Notes: a model not told the origin generated them from the letters alone. A DNA stretch of 64,000 nucleotides from Phytophthora colocasiae (GCA_018806915.1 JAGKQI010000022.1:471208-535207); one strand, 5' to 3'; positions 43,342-55,227 are shown, numbered from the stretch's first letter. A program made the numbers and translations.

Positions 43342-44984
43342 ATGTTCAAGGCCAGCCCGACGTCAAGTGGTAGCGGTGGCTCACCCTTCGAGTACACGAC
43401 AGCGTCGCCGACGCGCGACCCACGTCGCTCTCCTACAGAGGAAGGCGAGGTCGAAGTAGACTACGAGGAGTCCGAACAGGGCGATGCCCATGCGTCTCCT
43501 GCTCCTGCGAGCCCTCGGACGACCCGATCTGAGCTGCGCTCTCCACGCGATCCGCGTCGGTACTCAATTCCTCGGCAGCTGCGGCAGCCCAATCCGTTCC
43601 CGGAGGGGCCTTCGAGCCTTGTGCTCAACGCGTTGCGCAACGCACCACCACTTCCTGCTCGCGATGAGCCAAAGTCACTCAAGGGAGTCGAAGACGCGAT
43701 CACCAACCCTCTGGATGAGGCACAGGAGGCTTCCATGAGCGGTGCTCCAGAGTCACGTCGACCGGTCCAACGGGACATCGTGGGGACTTCGTCGCGGCGC
43801 GACTACGGCTTCGAGCCTCGCGACCCTGCCGAGCAGGTGAAGCAGTTGATGGCGCAGCCAAACCTGCATGGTTACGCATAGGCGATCCTCCACGTACGGT
43901 GGCTGAGACTCAGCAGCGACAGGGGCTCCATGAGCGTTTCCTGACCCCGCAGGTGTGCACACTCGCCGAGTATCGGCAACGCTTAGATAAGCAACGACGA
44001 CGGGAGTCTGTGCCTCAGATGAGGACTTATCCACTCCTGCTCCAAACCGGAGAGACCACCCGGGACTACATGGTCCATGTGGCCACCTGGGCCGAGGCTT
44101 CACGGAAGCTCGCGTCGTTTGACCGGCTCATGGAGAGCTGCGCCGAGGTGGACGTCCGCCTCGCCCGAGGTCTTCTCTTCCAGTACGCGAAGATACGCGT
44201 GCGGCCCGGCCGCTTTCCTCGTCACACGACGGCAGTGGCTCCCGCATCTCAGGCCACTATCCCTGCTTCGCAGGATGCTCCTTCAGTCTCCGAGGGAGAC
44301 TCGCTGGCTGTGCCAGCCACGGACCAGAGCCTGAGCTCGGCTGCTAGTCCGTCAGCTTCTCACACTAGTGGTGAGAAGCGGGTGTCGACCGAGTGGTCGA
44401 CCTCGAGCCCTTCGGGCGCCCCCGATCTTCGCGATCAAAAGCGTCCACGACGTCAGGGCAGTCCTGCCTCAGGGGCCCTTCAAACTCCCACGAGTTTTGG
44501 GAATGAGGATATCCACGCCACTTCACCAGATACTGGTTTTGACTACGGTAGCGACGCCGCGCCATCAGGTGCTCCACGTGGTAGTGGGGAGTCCCCTGCT
44601 CATCGAGCAACGGCGGAGGAGGCCGATTCGCTGCGGAACGCAATACTCGACGAGTGTGATGAGCGCTATTTGTCGCGGCGCGCTTGGTATCAACTCGATC
44701 ACTCGATCGGTACTCTCCAGAGTCAGACTCAGTCTCTTCAGGGGAACCTGGAGAGCGTTTGGCATTCGCATGCCCGTCTCGCTCATGACATGGAGGAGAT
44801 TGAAAGCCGGATGGCTTGGCTCGAAGGTCCTCAGTCCCTGACTGCTCGCCTGCACCAGCAGGAGCTTCAGCTCGCTGAGTTGCGAGGTCAGGTGACGTTG
44901 CTGCTGCAGATGACGCAGCCTGGGCACGTGTCGTCGGTGCCAGCGCCTCCGCGCTCACCCCCGCGGGGTCCCGATATGGCTTAA
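43342..44984 (+). pseudogene. Antisense gene (aORF) of E5
   Basis: The first ATG after the Inr match opens a frame to 43881: Ser/Pro-rich, then acidic (EEGEVEVDYEESEQ), then Arg/Pro-rich. A frame change near 43870-43895 leads into 43899-44984: a helical domain (LAEYRQRLDKQRRRE, DYMVHVATWAEASRKL), a Ser/Pro region with KRPRRQG, and a strong coiled coil at the end (LDHSIGTLQSQTQSLQGNL, MEEIESRMAWLEG, QQELQLAELRGQVTLLLQM). From 44365 on it is antisense to the pol chromodomain and linker, so conservation there is hard to assign. The acidic block and the order of parts match E3. The function is unknown. Confidence 0.65.
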
Positions 44985-47900
44985 GCAAGCCGACGTAGAA
45001 CACCGGATGTGTTCGCATCCGCTTTGGCAAGTCAAGCGTGTATGCCAGGCCCTTCTTGGCCACGACCGTAAACGGTCCGATGAAGCGCGGACGCAATTTC
45101 GTCTTAAAGACACTCGACACTGCATGTGTAGGTAGGTTCTTAGCGTTTAATAAAACTTTGTCACCGACCTTAAAGTCCCACATATTGCCTCTGCCTTTTG
45201 CATCAGCTTGTTCCTTCTGAACGTCTTGGCTTTCGGCCATCGCGTCACGCACACGGCGTAATACGCTAAGCCTCATCGAGAGGAAGTCATCGACTTGCTT
45301 GCGAACAGCAAGGGGGCTGACATCAGCAAGCTCGGAGTCGAGCGACGGCACAGCCTCTCCCCCACCAAGCCCAAGGCTACCGCGTGGCGGAGTGAGCGGG
45401 ACGCGCGGATGCGCAAGGCCGTTCACGTAGAACGGGGTGAAGCCTGTCGAGGCATGCACCGCGTTGTTCATTGAGAACTCAACGAGAGGGAGCATAGCGC
45501 TCCAACGCTTCGGCGTTTCAGCGCATACGCTGCGGAGGATGTCCTCCAGAACGTGGTTCACGCGTTCGGTCTGACCGTCGGTCTGCGGATGGTCCGCCGT
45601 TGACATGTCCAGTCGAGTGCCCAGCACCTTGAAGACGGACGTCCAGAAGTGACCCGTGAAACGGGGATTTCGATCCGAGACAATGGTCTCAGGCAGCCCA
45701 TGCTGGCGGAAGACCCGATCGATGAAGATCGTCGCTGTACCAGCGCCATCGACGGTGTCCGGCACAGCCGCTAGGTGAGCCATCTTGCTCAGACGGTCAA
45801 CAAAGACCACCACGCCCGTGTTGCCGGCCGAGTCCTTCGGCAGGCCAAACACAAAGTCCATACTTATGGACTGCCAACACCCAGAGGGTACAGGCAAGCT
45901 CGCCAAAGGCGCAGCCGCATGCGGCGAGGGTTTAACCCGCTGACACGTCTCGCACGTGCGCACATATGTGCTGACCCACTTGTACATCTTCGGCCACCAG
46001 TACATGGAGCTCACCGAGCCGTAGGTCTTCTCGCGACCGAGGTGGCCGCTTGTGGGCGTGTCGTGGGCCTCATAGAGGATACGATACTTCAGGTCCTCAT
46101 CGTGAGGAACCACCACACGTGGTGGGTCATCCTGACCCGTGCTGTAGTACAGCAGACCGCCTTCCAGGCTATAGCGTTGGAGTCTCGCCTTTAGGCGTCG
46201 TGATAGAGTCACCGTTGAGTCCTTAAACTCATCGCTCCCTAGAGCTTGAAGCAGCGCGACACAAGAGTCGTCCTGAGCGTACGCTGCTCGAACCATGTCC
46301 GTCACGGACGACGTCACCGAGGTGACATGAGATAACTCATAGTCCGGGCGACGTGATAACGCGTCAGCGAGGACGTTCTGCCTTCCAGGCTTGTACTTCA
46401 CCTCGAAGTTATACTCCGCAAAGAAGGAGAGCCATCGGGCCATCCTCTGCGAGAGGTGAGGCGACTGCGTCGCTGTGCGTAGTGACGCATGATCCGTGTA
46501 GATCACAAACGGCTTGGAGCCGAGCAGGTGAACCCTGAATTTGACGAGAGCGTACTTCATCGCAAGTAGCTCCTTGTCATGAACTGGATAGTTCTTCTCA
46601 GCAGCCTTGAGCTGCCGAGACTCAAACGCAATGACGCGTTCGCGCCCTTCGGCGTCCGCTTGTAGCAAAGCACTGCCGATGGCAAAGTCCGAGGCGTCAC
46701 AGACGACGATAAACGGACGAGCGGGGTCTGGAAACGCCAGTATCGGTGCCTGAAGCAGGCTATCCTTGATACAAGTGAACGCATTCTCGTGCTCGGCACG
46801 CCATACCCACTCGGCATCCTTCTTAAGGAGATCCGTCAGTGGCCGAGCCAACTCAGCGTAGTTCTCGCTATACTTGTGCAAGTAGTTGGCCAAGCCCAGC
46901 CACTTACGCAAGTCCTTCTGGTTCAAGGGAACCGGCCAATCCACAATGGCCTTGACCTTTGCTGGATCAGCACGAAGGCCATGCTTCCCAATGAAGCACC
47001 CTAGGAAGGGGATTTCTTCCGCGCCAAAGACGCACTTGTCTGCGTTGGCGTACAATTTGTTGGTGCGCATGCACTCGAGCACTGCTCTCACGTGTTCCAC
47101 GTGCACCTCGACATCAGTCTTCCCGTGTTCGGCCTGACTGTGGACGAACACGTCGTCAAAGTACGTCTGTGCGAATGCCCGCAGGGGCCTGAACAGCTGC
47201 GTCACTAGACGATTGAACGTTGCAGGCGCGTTCGAGAGCCCTTGGGGCATGACGAGCCACTCCCAGAGCATACCGCTCGGGGTGCTCACCGCTGTAAGCG
47301 GAATATCACTGGCTCGCATGAGCAGCTGATAGTACCCATCGACTAAGTCGAGCGCACTGTACATGGTGCAACCCACCATGTTGTTCTGAAGAACATCCTT
47401 CCTAGGAATCGGTGTCTGCGCCGGAATCGTGGCAGCGTTGAGCTTGTTAAAAGCGTGAACGATACGCCACTTGCCATTCGGCTTTCTGACACAGAACGTT
47501 GGCGCGGAGTGCGGAGACTTGCTCTCACGCACGAGACCCGCCGCGTGCTTCGCACGGAAGAAGGCGTCAATGACGTCGCATTGCTCTTTAGGAAGAGGCC
47601 ACTGCCGGGTCACGCAGTATTTAGTTCCGGGAACTAAGTCGATCTCATGACGAACGCCTCGGTCGGGAGGCAGGCCACTCGGTGGTTCTTTCGAGACAAC
47701 GTCTCCATATTCCTTCAACAAGGAGTAGAAGGGATCCGAGGGATTCTTGAGGATCTCCGATCCACTTCTGGCGTTCAACGCCTTCTTGACTTCGGCCAAG
47801 ACGGACTCGTCAACGAGGGACGACGAGTTTAACTCCTCCTCAGGTCGAACGATGACCACCTCGGCTAGTTCGCCAGCCTTCAAGGCATCGCCAAAGTCGG

Positions 47901-48045
47901 CGAAGGACATCTCCTCTAGCTCAAGGAGCTTGTCAACACTTGGCAAGTCGTCCAGCAGGACACTGCCTTCGGCACTACCGCCCACTCCATCAACCAGAGT
48001 GTATAGCTGCCCACAGCCCTCCGGTGCGTCGGCACTTGACGTCAC
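44365..48045 (-). CDS. E5 pol: RT, RNase H, integrase, chromodomain (open frame)
   Basis: The 1,226-codon frame has no break. It starts in the linker after protease and has RT (RQWPLPKEQ, YSALDLVDGYYQ, YFDDVFVHS), RNase H (VVCDASDFAIG, HDKELLAMKYAL, YTDHASLRTA), integrase zinc domain (HDTPTSGH, CETC), core D,D,E (MDFVFGLPKD, VSDRNPRF, DGQTERVNHV), integrase end (RPRFIGPFTVV) and chromodomain (QYLVKWRGYP, NSWEFEGPLR). One change near the second catalytic Asp (SDRNPRF for SDRDPRF) spares the catalytic residue. It is the longest intact pol block in the window but is cut off from protease by a stop upstream. Confidence 0.92.
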   Translation of the reverse strand: MTSSADAPEGCGQLYTLVDGVGGSAEGSVLLDDLPSVDKLLELEEMSFADFGDALKAGELAEVVIVRPEEELNSSSLVDESVLAEVKKALNARSGSEILKNPSDPFYSLLKEYGDVVSKEPPSGLPPDRGVRHEIDLVPGTKYCVTRQWPLPKEQCDVIDAFFRAKHAAGLVRESKSPHSAPTFCVRKPNGKWRIVHAFNKLNAATIPAQTPIPRKDVLQNNMVGCTMYSALDLVDGYYQLLMRASDIPLTAVSTPSGMLWEWLVMPQGLSNAPATFNRLVTQLFRPLRAFAQTYFDDVFVHSQAEHGKTDVEVHVEHVRAVLECMRTNKLYANADKCVFGAEEIPFLGCFIGKHGLRADPAKVKAIVDWPVPLNQKDLRKWLGLANYLHKYSENYAELARPLTDLLKKDAEWVWRAEHENAFTCIKDSLLQAPILAFPDPARPFIVVCDASDFAIGSALLQADAEGRERVIAFESRQLKAAEKNYPVHDKELLAMKYALVKFRVHLLGSKPFVIYTDHASLRTATQSPHLSQRMARWLSFFAEYNFEVKYKPGRQNVLADALSRRPDYELSHVTSVTSSVTDMVRAAYAQDDSCVALLQALGSDEFKDSTVTLSRRLKARLQRYSLEGGLLYYSTGQDDPPRVVVPHDEDLKYRILYEAHDTPTSGHLGREKTYGSVSSMYWWPKMYKWVSTYVRTCETCQRVKPSPHAAAPLASLPVPSGCWQSISMDFVFGLPKDSAGNTGVVVFVDRLSKMAHLAAVPDTVDGAGTATIFIDRVFRQHGLPETIVSDRNPRFTGHFWTSVFKVLGTRLDMSTADHPQTDGQTERVNHVLEDILRSVCAETPKRWSAMLPLVEFSMNNAVHASTGFTPFYVNGLAHPRVPLTPPRGSLGLGGGEAVPSLDSELADVSPLAVRKQVDDFLSMRLSVLRRVRDAMAESQDVQKEQADAKGRGNMWDFKVGDKVLLNAKNLPTHAVSSVFKTKLRPRFIGPFTVVAKKGLAYTLDLPKRMRTHPVFYVGLLKPYRDPAGVSAEALAPTTRAQAASSAAATSPDLATQRAEAPAGAGEQSGTEDLRAKPSGFQSPPCHERDGHANAKRSPGSPEETESDSGEYRSSDRVDTKRAATNSAHHTRRVLRSAANRPPPPLLDEQGTPHYHVEHLMARRRYRSQNQYLVKWRGYPHSQNSWEFEGPLRQDCPDVVDAFDREDRGRPKGSRSTTRSTPASHH

Positions 48046-48114
48046 GGATGACTCAGACGCAGAGCGTCTCGCCCGAAGGGCCTTACGACGTCTTCGCCTA
48101 GCCGAAGAGCGTCT

Positions 48115-48335
48115 ACTCGACGGAGTACGTGCCGTCGCACAAGTTTCGGCCTCTCTCGGCCCAGTGTCAGAGACACTCAGCGATCCACTCGGTCGGCGAC
48201 CGATGCCGCTCAGCGGAGTACGTGCCGCTGCACAATCAATGACCGTAACAGGTCAAGTGTCAGAGACACTCAGCGATCGACTTGGTCCACGACCAGTATC
48301 ACTCGACGGAGTACGTGCCGCCCCACAGGGGTTAC
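48115..48335 (-). repeat. Shortened linker repeat of E5
   Basis: Three AARTP-type units with GTACGTGCC edges (about 48126, 48219 and 48311), against five in E1 and E2. Confidence 0.75.
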
Positions 48336-48342
48336 GTGAGCT

Positions 48343-49025
48343 TTACCCACACGTTGACTCACTGTCAACCAGCGCTACGCGCTCAACAGGACTGCGGTCC
48401 TCGCTATCGGTGCTGTCCACTAACTCGGACACACCGACTTCCAGCATCATAGCCGACTCGGCTCGATGCTCGCGCCAATAGCGCTTCTGCTTCCTAGCAG
48501 AGGTGGGTTCATGACTCGCCAAAGCTCCACTAGGAGAAAAGTGCGTAGCACCTAAGGTCTTCGACCTCCAGTCAATCCATGGCTCGTGGCGCTCCAGCCA
48601 CGCCATACCAAGGATGAGGTCGTACCTCGAATCCAGGTCCAAGACCAAGCAGCGTTCCACGCTGTCGAAGTCCAGGAACTTCAGCCGTAGGTCCATGGGG
48701 ACCTTGGCTGCCGTGACACGGACGCCCGTCGCTAGACGGACAGTGACGGTGTCACCTCTTCGCGCTCGAAGCGCCTCAGCATATTGCTGACTACCCTCAA
48801 CGGTGGAGCGTCTGACGTAGTTGCCAGACGCTCCTGAATCGATCAACACGATCCACGGCTTCTCGAAGCCCTTCACGTCCACATGGACGACCAGCAAGCC
48901 CTGCTTGCTCACACGTTCCGTGTTCAAGAGCACGGAGCTCTTCGGGGCTGAGCCCCAGTGCCGCTCACGCACTGCAGAACTCAGTTCTTCCCCAGTAGAC
49001 CGCCCCGCGTCTACTGGGAGCCGTC
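48343..49025 (-). pseudogene. E5 pol: protease
   Basis: The aspartic protease (VLIDSGASGNYV, LGMAWLERHEP) follows the frameshift site. The frame ends at a TAA (48343-48345) that is CAA in E1 and E2, at the start of the linker repeats. Confidence 0.88.
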
Positions 49026-49032
49026 GTTTCCC
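48991..49032 (-). promoter_or_regulatory. -1 ribosomal frameshift signal of E5
   Basis: GGGAAAC (49032-49026), a 7-nt spacer, then the 10-bp hairpin CCCAGTAGAC (48991-49000 with 49009-49018) and the GCGGGGCG loop, as in E1. Confidence 0.85.
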
Positions 49033-49390
49033 TGGGCAGAGCCCGAAGCGGGACCCGCGGCAGGGTTGCGACCAGTCTGGCCGGCGCGCTCTTTGCGCAG
49101 AGGGCAGTTGGGCCTCAGGTGTGTGGGACTACCACACGTGTAGCACCGACGAGTGCTCATACGCTGCACCGCAGCTCGTAGCTCAGCTACCTCATCTTCA
49201 GCATAGCTGAGGTCCATGGGCTCAGGTCCACCGGACCCTGTGCTGCTAGCACCGACCCTCGACAACTTAAAGTTGTGTTCAGCATTCAATGCCACGCTAA
49301 CAGCGTCCTCGAAGGTGCGAGGATTCTGACGGAATGCCTCCGTCCTGGCCACGCCAGCTCTCAGACCTTCCATGAAGATAGTCACAGTGA
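49011..49390 (-). pseudogene. E5 gag, C-terminal part
   Basis: Gag from VTIFMEGLRAG through PEPMDLS to the CCHC knuckle (CYTCGSPTHLRPNC) and the TAG in the hairpin. The N-terminal part is missing because the E6 LTR starts at 49391. Confidence 0.9.
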
Positions 49391-50703
49391 TGTGGTGGAG
49401 CGGATCTGGCCAAAATCTGGTTGAGGCCGATCGCGATCGCCACTTGCGCCCAGACACCGACTAACGGAGGGGGTCCCCCGATGATCCGTGATCTTGCTGC
49501 GTGTAGTGTTCACCTTGTGTACCCGTCGGTAGGCGGGTTACGCTCTTCCAGGTGACTTCTGAAGATGTCTTGGGACGAGAAGAAAGTCTTGGGTGACGCA
49601 GGGGTTTGAGGCGGCGTGGAAGTTCTTCACTCCACCTCGGGGTACTTGATCCCGGTCGTAGGCGAGTTCTCGAGCCTTGATCCGGGAACCTGGTTCTTGA
49701 TCCAGGTCTTCCAATGGTCCTATGTTCGGGATTCAGTCCCTTCCTTTCGTTGCTTGCCGCTTCCTTTAGCGGGAGTCTTGAGGGGGCGAGATTCGACGGG
49801 ATCGTCAGGCTAAACAACCAATTCCTTCCGATCTGATGTATGCACTTAAAGGATAGTTCACTAGATAGGGCAAAGCTGGCCAATATATTATCCAGACTTA
49901 ACCGCTATACTAGGTCACGTATCCTTACCTCCTTGACGCTTGTAGGGCCAATGTAGTTCCCGGTTCCAGGCGTAGCGAAGGCACTTGAGTGGTTCAGGGC
50001 AAATTCGATTCTGTTTATGGTTATTCCTATGCCTACTAATCCCATCCTGATTTACTATCCTACGATCACATGACACTGGCTACATAGCTGATCCCTAGCT
50101 TGGTTCCCCTAACCCTGATCTTGAGCCGATTCCGTACTTAACCGAAGCTTGATCTCGTACTTAACCGGGACTTGATCTCGCACTTAATCGGGACTTGATC
50201 TCGCACTTGATCGGGTTTGATCGCTGCCTGATCGGGACTTGATCGCGCGTGATCCCGCTTGGTCGTCCTCCAGGGAATCAGGATCAGGCCAATGGGAGGG
50301 TCGCGAGCGCCGGGCTGGACCGTGAGCCAAGATCGTATCCACCTAGGACCATGCCAAAGCCGATCACGTGGCAACACCCTTGCTCCTTCCTTCTTGCCAC
50401 TCGATATGACTTGATTATTGTCAATCACCACTCCACTGCCACCGATTACACTTGATTAACCGTGATCATCAGCAGATCACACTTTGGCTTGGACTGAGTA
50501 TACAGTATACACTCGAAGCGTGATCGAGAAATATCCACCCATATCTGCAGTGATCATGGGTTTACGGCACTGGATCAAGCAAAATCTCACTGAACTAGCG
50601 TCGTCCAAAGCGATCGGAAGCAGCCATCGGTCCACCATACTAATCCCATGTATTTCTCGAGTAAGTACGAAAATCGAGATGTGCTTTACCACATCCGCCC
50701 CCA
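49391..50703 (-). repeat. 3' LTR of E6 (LTR-B) and polypurine tract
   Basis: The inverted ends are TGTGGT and ACCACA. The first 700 bp match the other LTR-B copies well, the right part much less. A tandem stretch near 50140-50250 repeats GGGACTTGATCTCGCACTT. The polypurine tract on the minus strand is TGGGGGCGGA. Confidence 0.85.
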
Positions 50704-51645
50704 GTTCGCAAGTTGTATCACACGGGGATTCACTTCGAACTCGCTGCGTTAGAAACGACTGGTATTGACGTATGCAGTGAACCGTGACGAAACCCCCATT
50801 CAGTCCGGTGGACTACAACGTAAGTGTGTAATCGAGCAATGTCCTCTTGTCTTGTTGTTCCCGCAGGAAAAAGGATAATACACCGGCGCTCCCGGCACAG
50901 CTACCTTGTTGGTGCCCCATACTCAAAGAAATTCGGCGACGTTCGACGTGATTGAGGTCGTAATATAGTACGTCCCATCGTATCAACTTCAAATGGGTAC
51001 AAAACGTCGGTAATGTAATGTTGGGCGTGATCAGGTGCAGCTGGTACGTCATCTCGACACATCACCTGTGATAAGCTTGAAACAAACTTGTTCTTGAACA
51101 AACGATCGTAAATAAGCAATAACGACTCGGTGTTTCGCGTAATTGAGCCAAACTTGCACTCGGTATTGTCATATCCAGCCCTCACTGCCGATCTCGATAC
51201 ACCCAGCATGATCACCTCCAATGTTCCGCGATATAGAAGTGTAAGCTCTATCTAAGTTCAAGCACCACTTACTGTTGACAGTAAAATAAGTCCAATACTC
51301 ATTGCTGGCCTGTTTCTGAGGCAATTCGCGCAATACGACCAGGCCCACACTCGATCTTCGTTTTGGGTATCGCATCCTTCATCAGTCCCCAGTCCTTGAT
51401 AATAACCCACGTAATTCAAATATCTACCATAGTCACCATTCGAGAATAGCCTGTACCCATCGCCTCCAAGTCGTGACCCTCCTTCATCTTCACCAGAGCG
51501 CCCAGGATCACCTTCCACTGGCGTCGACCGCCCTGTTTCACATGCATATACACAAATATAAAATTCTCATCCTGATCCAGATTTTACTCCGGACCAGCTT
51601 CGTCGGTCACGGTGAAGCAACCCAGTTTCTTCACCTGCCGTCCAC
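50704..51645. other. Region between E6 pol and 3' LTR, no recognised gene
   Basis: About 940 bp. There is no long antisense frame as in E3, E4, E5 or E7. Two short minus-strand frames (51221-50901 and 51518-51258) resemble nothing I know and have no clear coding signs. They may be decayed remains. Confidence 0.5.
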
Positions 51646-52725
51646 CTACACCTCTTTATGTGACTGCATCACGCCGAATCGGTTTCGGTTCGCGTGGTCT
51701 CGCAAGAACGTGCTCAGTATAGCTCCGCAATTGAGGTCCGCCTCATCGACCCAAGTCGGATCATCATATCCGACCCAGTGTACCAGGAACTCTCGGTAAA
51801 TCCTGCCGTAGCGAGTCCGCTTTCCGCATCGCATGTCGGAAATCCGCTCAACTTCGTACTCGTCGGCATCCAGATCTGGGGTCCAACTATCCTCCGGGAG
51901 CAAGGTTTCGTCGAAATCTAGGCGATCGGCCTCGTTCACGGTCAGCTCGACTCGGGGTCGGTCGGGAAAGTTCCGCACCAGTTTCAGCTTCGAGACATGG
52001 ACTATCGGGAATATGTGATACCCGGATCCCGCAATTTCCAGCTTGATCGTGAACTCATTGATCTTTTCTGCTACTCGGAACGGACCATGCCATAAATGTG
52101 CCAATTTTCGTGCGTAACCTTCCCTCACGCGATCGAGGTATAACCAGACACGGGACCCAACCTCGATCCCGTGGGGGTCGATCTCTTCGTTATGCCGATC
52201 CGCCCGATTAGCGATCGCTTCCCGCAAACGGACATTGACCTGTTCCCGCGACTGCTGATAGTATCTTTGGACCCTATATCGCCATCGACGAGGATCACGA
52301 TCGTGATGCCTGGTGGACCCAACTGGTATCGTAGCCTCCAACGTCGATCTCGGATCCCACCCGTGTACCAGATAATGAGGGGTATCTCCCCGGATCCGGT
52401 CGTGGGCGGTGTTGATCGCGAACGTTAACCGCTCAGCGTATTCATCCCAGTCCTTCTGATCAAGATCCTGGACATACATCTTGATCGCCCTCGTTGCCGT
52501 CTGTACCATTCGTTCTGCTGTTCCATTGGCTTGGGGGCGATATGCCATCGTCGCTCGCTGCCGTTGCCCCAATATCCTGTTGAAGGATCGGAAGAAGTCG
52601 GACATGAAACCTGGCTCCCGATCGTGTCGGATGATCTCGCTGGCACCAAATCTTCGGAACACGCACTCCTCATAAGATTCCGCGATCGTCTGGGCGGATC
52701 GAGAGGAACTGGCCTTGGCAATCAC
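51646..52725 (-). pseudogene. E6 pol: integrase core and chromodomain-like end
   Basis: It begins inside the integrase core, after the first Asp. It shows IIRHDREPGF (second Asp) and QANGTAERMVQ (Glu), then the integrase C-terminus (HLWHGPFRVAEKI, FPIVHVSKLKLV). The end has a chromodomain-like segment (YEVERISD, FLVHWVGYDDPTWVDEADL). It is separated from the upstream pol frame by a shift near 52730-52790. Confidence 0.85.
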
Positions 52726-52770
52726 ATATCCGAGAACAGATCGACCCAGATCAGCAACTCGGTGTTGCCC

Positions 52771-55227
52771 TTATCGGATCTGGGCAAGGACGGTATATGG
52801 TCCATTGCTATAATCTGGAACGGGTAAGTCGCTTGCAAATTCCTGGGGATTCGCCTTGGATAGTGGGTCTACCTTTTCCTGTCTCACAATCCACGCACTC
52901 CCCACGTATCGTTGCACGCTCCGATACAGTCCTCTCCAGTGGAAGTGATCCCGGATCCGTTGGTAGGTACGCCCGATTCCTTGGTGTCCGCCTTCGAGAG
53001 TCGTATGATAGTGGTGCAGGACATCCTGTTGTAGCGTTTCTGGGACCACCAGCTTCATCAGTCGGTCTCGATCGACGTCCGACCTCGGCGTTGGGGGACA
53101 GTAGAAAAGTAGATTATGCTCGTCTACCTCGTAGTCGGACGCAATCTTACTACAGGATCGCGATTCCGCTTGAGTGATGTCCGTAATCGGCCCGATCAGG
53201 TATTTCTTCAATCCTGCGATCCAAGCTTCTTCGTCCTGCGCCCGCTTGATCCGATCGATCCTCATCTCTCGGACCAACTCTTCTTGTAGGACAGCGGCGT
53301 CCGACCTCATTCGAGCGGCTCGCGTAGTTACCGCGGACACTCGGACCACGAGATTTTCAGTCTTGGGGATCAGGATCTCGTCTAGTCGATTTAAGGTGAC
53401 TAGATCCTGCTGATCTCCCTCGCTACGAACCTCGATCCCGCCTTGACGTTGTAGAGCGGCACTTGCTAGACTGTCTGCGCTCCCGTTCCAGTCTCTCTTC
53501 ACATGGACAAGCTCGTGATCTCCCCAATTCCGCAAATGATCCAGCACTTTCTGTTTCAGTAACGTCAATCCTGGCGCCTTACAGTCGACCTCGCCCCGGA
53601 CTTGTCGGATCACCAGGTTCGAATCGCCACAAACGACCAAACGGCGGCGTTCTAACTGTGCGATCATGCCAAGACCTAGCAAGAGTCCACGGTATTCCGC
53701 TTCATTGACAGTAAGACTCTCCGCATAGTCTGATCTAGCCTTGATCACTTTCCACTCCGGCAAACTCCACACGATCGCGCTGAAAGCGCCTCCTCCTCGT
53801 TTCACGCGTGCCGAACCGTCGAAACTTACTACCCATATCTCCTCACCTGGATCTACGGTGGGAATCGGCATCTGGATCTTACGTCTTGGTTCCTTCTGTG
53901 GCGCGATCGCGATCAGGGCTTCGTCGATCTCCGATCTAGGCGTTATATTAGCTGCGATCGCCCCCAGTATCTCATCCTCTCCCTTCGTACACTTCGTGAT
54001 CTCGAGTGTCCACGGGGACAGAAGAGCAGACCATTGTCCCAGACGTCCTTGGAGGCCGGCAGACTTGAACAGCCAGGCAAGCGTCGAGTGTCGGGTTAGG
54101 ACCTTGATCCGACGTCCCACCAACAAGGTGTAGTGTAGATCCAAGATCCGAAGTAGAGCTAACACCTCCTTTTCGGCAACATTATAATTCAGCTCGTTGG
54201 TCTTCAAGGTTCGGCTGGCAAACGCGACCGGGTGGTAGATCTGGTCGTGTTCCTGCATTAGTGCGGCGGAAATCGCCCAGTCACTGGCATACACGATCAC
54301 CACGGGTAACTTCGTCGTGTCGAAGTGGCGAAGGATCGGGGTCGACGCGATCTTGGTCTTCAAGGCTGTAAACGCCCTGTATGCCCTACCCCACCTCTCG
54401 TCACCAGTCTTTAGGCCCAGGTTGGTTCCGATCTCGCTTGAACAGGGTGAAGACATCGCCCCCAAGTCAGGATCCGTTGTACTATCGCTTCTTTGAGTCG
54501 GGATATCTAGCGATCTATCCCGATCCGACTTAAGCGCGACGGGATCTTGAGTGATCAGGTCCATGCTATCCATGATCTTTCGTAGATCTGGTCGCTTCTT
54601 CAGTTCTGCGAACTCCACCTCACGTAGTTCATATAGGACCGATGCATAGATCGCATAATCCTCAATGAACCGACTATAGTAATTCAAACTTCCCAGGAAC
54701 GATTGCATGGATCGGAGTGATCCGGGGAATGGTAGATCCGTCAGAGACTTCAGGTCTTTCGGGTTTGCCTCCAATCCGTCGATCGACACTTTGTGTCCGA
54801 GACATTCCACCTTATCCATGCCCCAGAAGCTCTTCGCCACACTGATCGAGAGATTCCACTTATCACAGGCCTCCAATAGGTCTTCCACCCGATCGCACAT
54901 TTGATCCCATGTTCCAGCCGTGATCAAGATATCGTCGATGTATGATCTCCGTCCTAGAACCGACGGGCGACCAGGATCCTCCGGGATCCCTGATTCAAAC
55001 ACATCTGCAGAGTCTTCCGTATTCCCTGACTGGGAGATCTTCAAAAATCCATATAGGGCGTTGTCCACAAGACGTTGATAGATCTGAGGGGCGTTCTTCA
55101 GCCCGAACGGCATGCGATTCCACTCGAAGAGGCCGAACGAGGAGTGATGAAAGCCGAGATCGCGCGAGCTCGATCGGTCATTGATACGACCCAGAATCCA
55201 CTCGCCATGTCTAATGAACAATACCAC
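52771..55227 (-). pseudogene. E6 pol: RT, gypsy RNase H, archaeal-type RNase H, integrase zinc domain
   Basis: The 818-codon frame has the second half of RT (MPFGLKNAPQIYQRLVD, SYIDDILITAG) and the gypsy RNase H (YASDWAISAAL, NVAEKEVLALLRILD, LTRHSTLAWLF). A second RNase H follows, with catalytic residues in VVSFDGSARVKRG (Asp), VNEAEYRGLLLGL (Glu), VVCGDSNLVIRQV (Asp) and DWNGSADSLAS (Asp). The integrase zinc domain comes next (HHYHTTLEGGH); its Cys pair, CVDC, is out of frame near 52900. A second, archaeal-type RNase H is known from oomycete and plant Tat-like gypsy elements. Confidence 0.9.

Larger units (their letters stand above)
42635..49390 (-). mobile_element. E5: diverged GypA relative, truncated at gag by E6
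   Basis: The 3' LTR (42635-43046) has the ends TGCAGCGGGG and GTTACA like GypA but many internal changes. The polypurine tract follows at 43047-43058. An antisense gene, pol and the last part of gag are present. The N-terminal part of gag and the 5' LTR are not seen because E6 is inserted at 49391; they should lie beyond the window. Confidence 0.9.
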
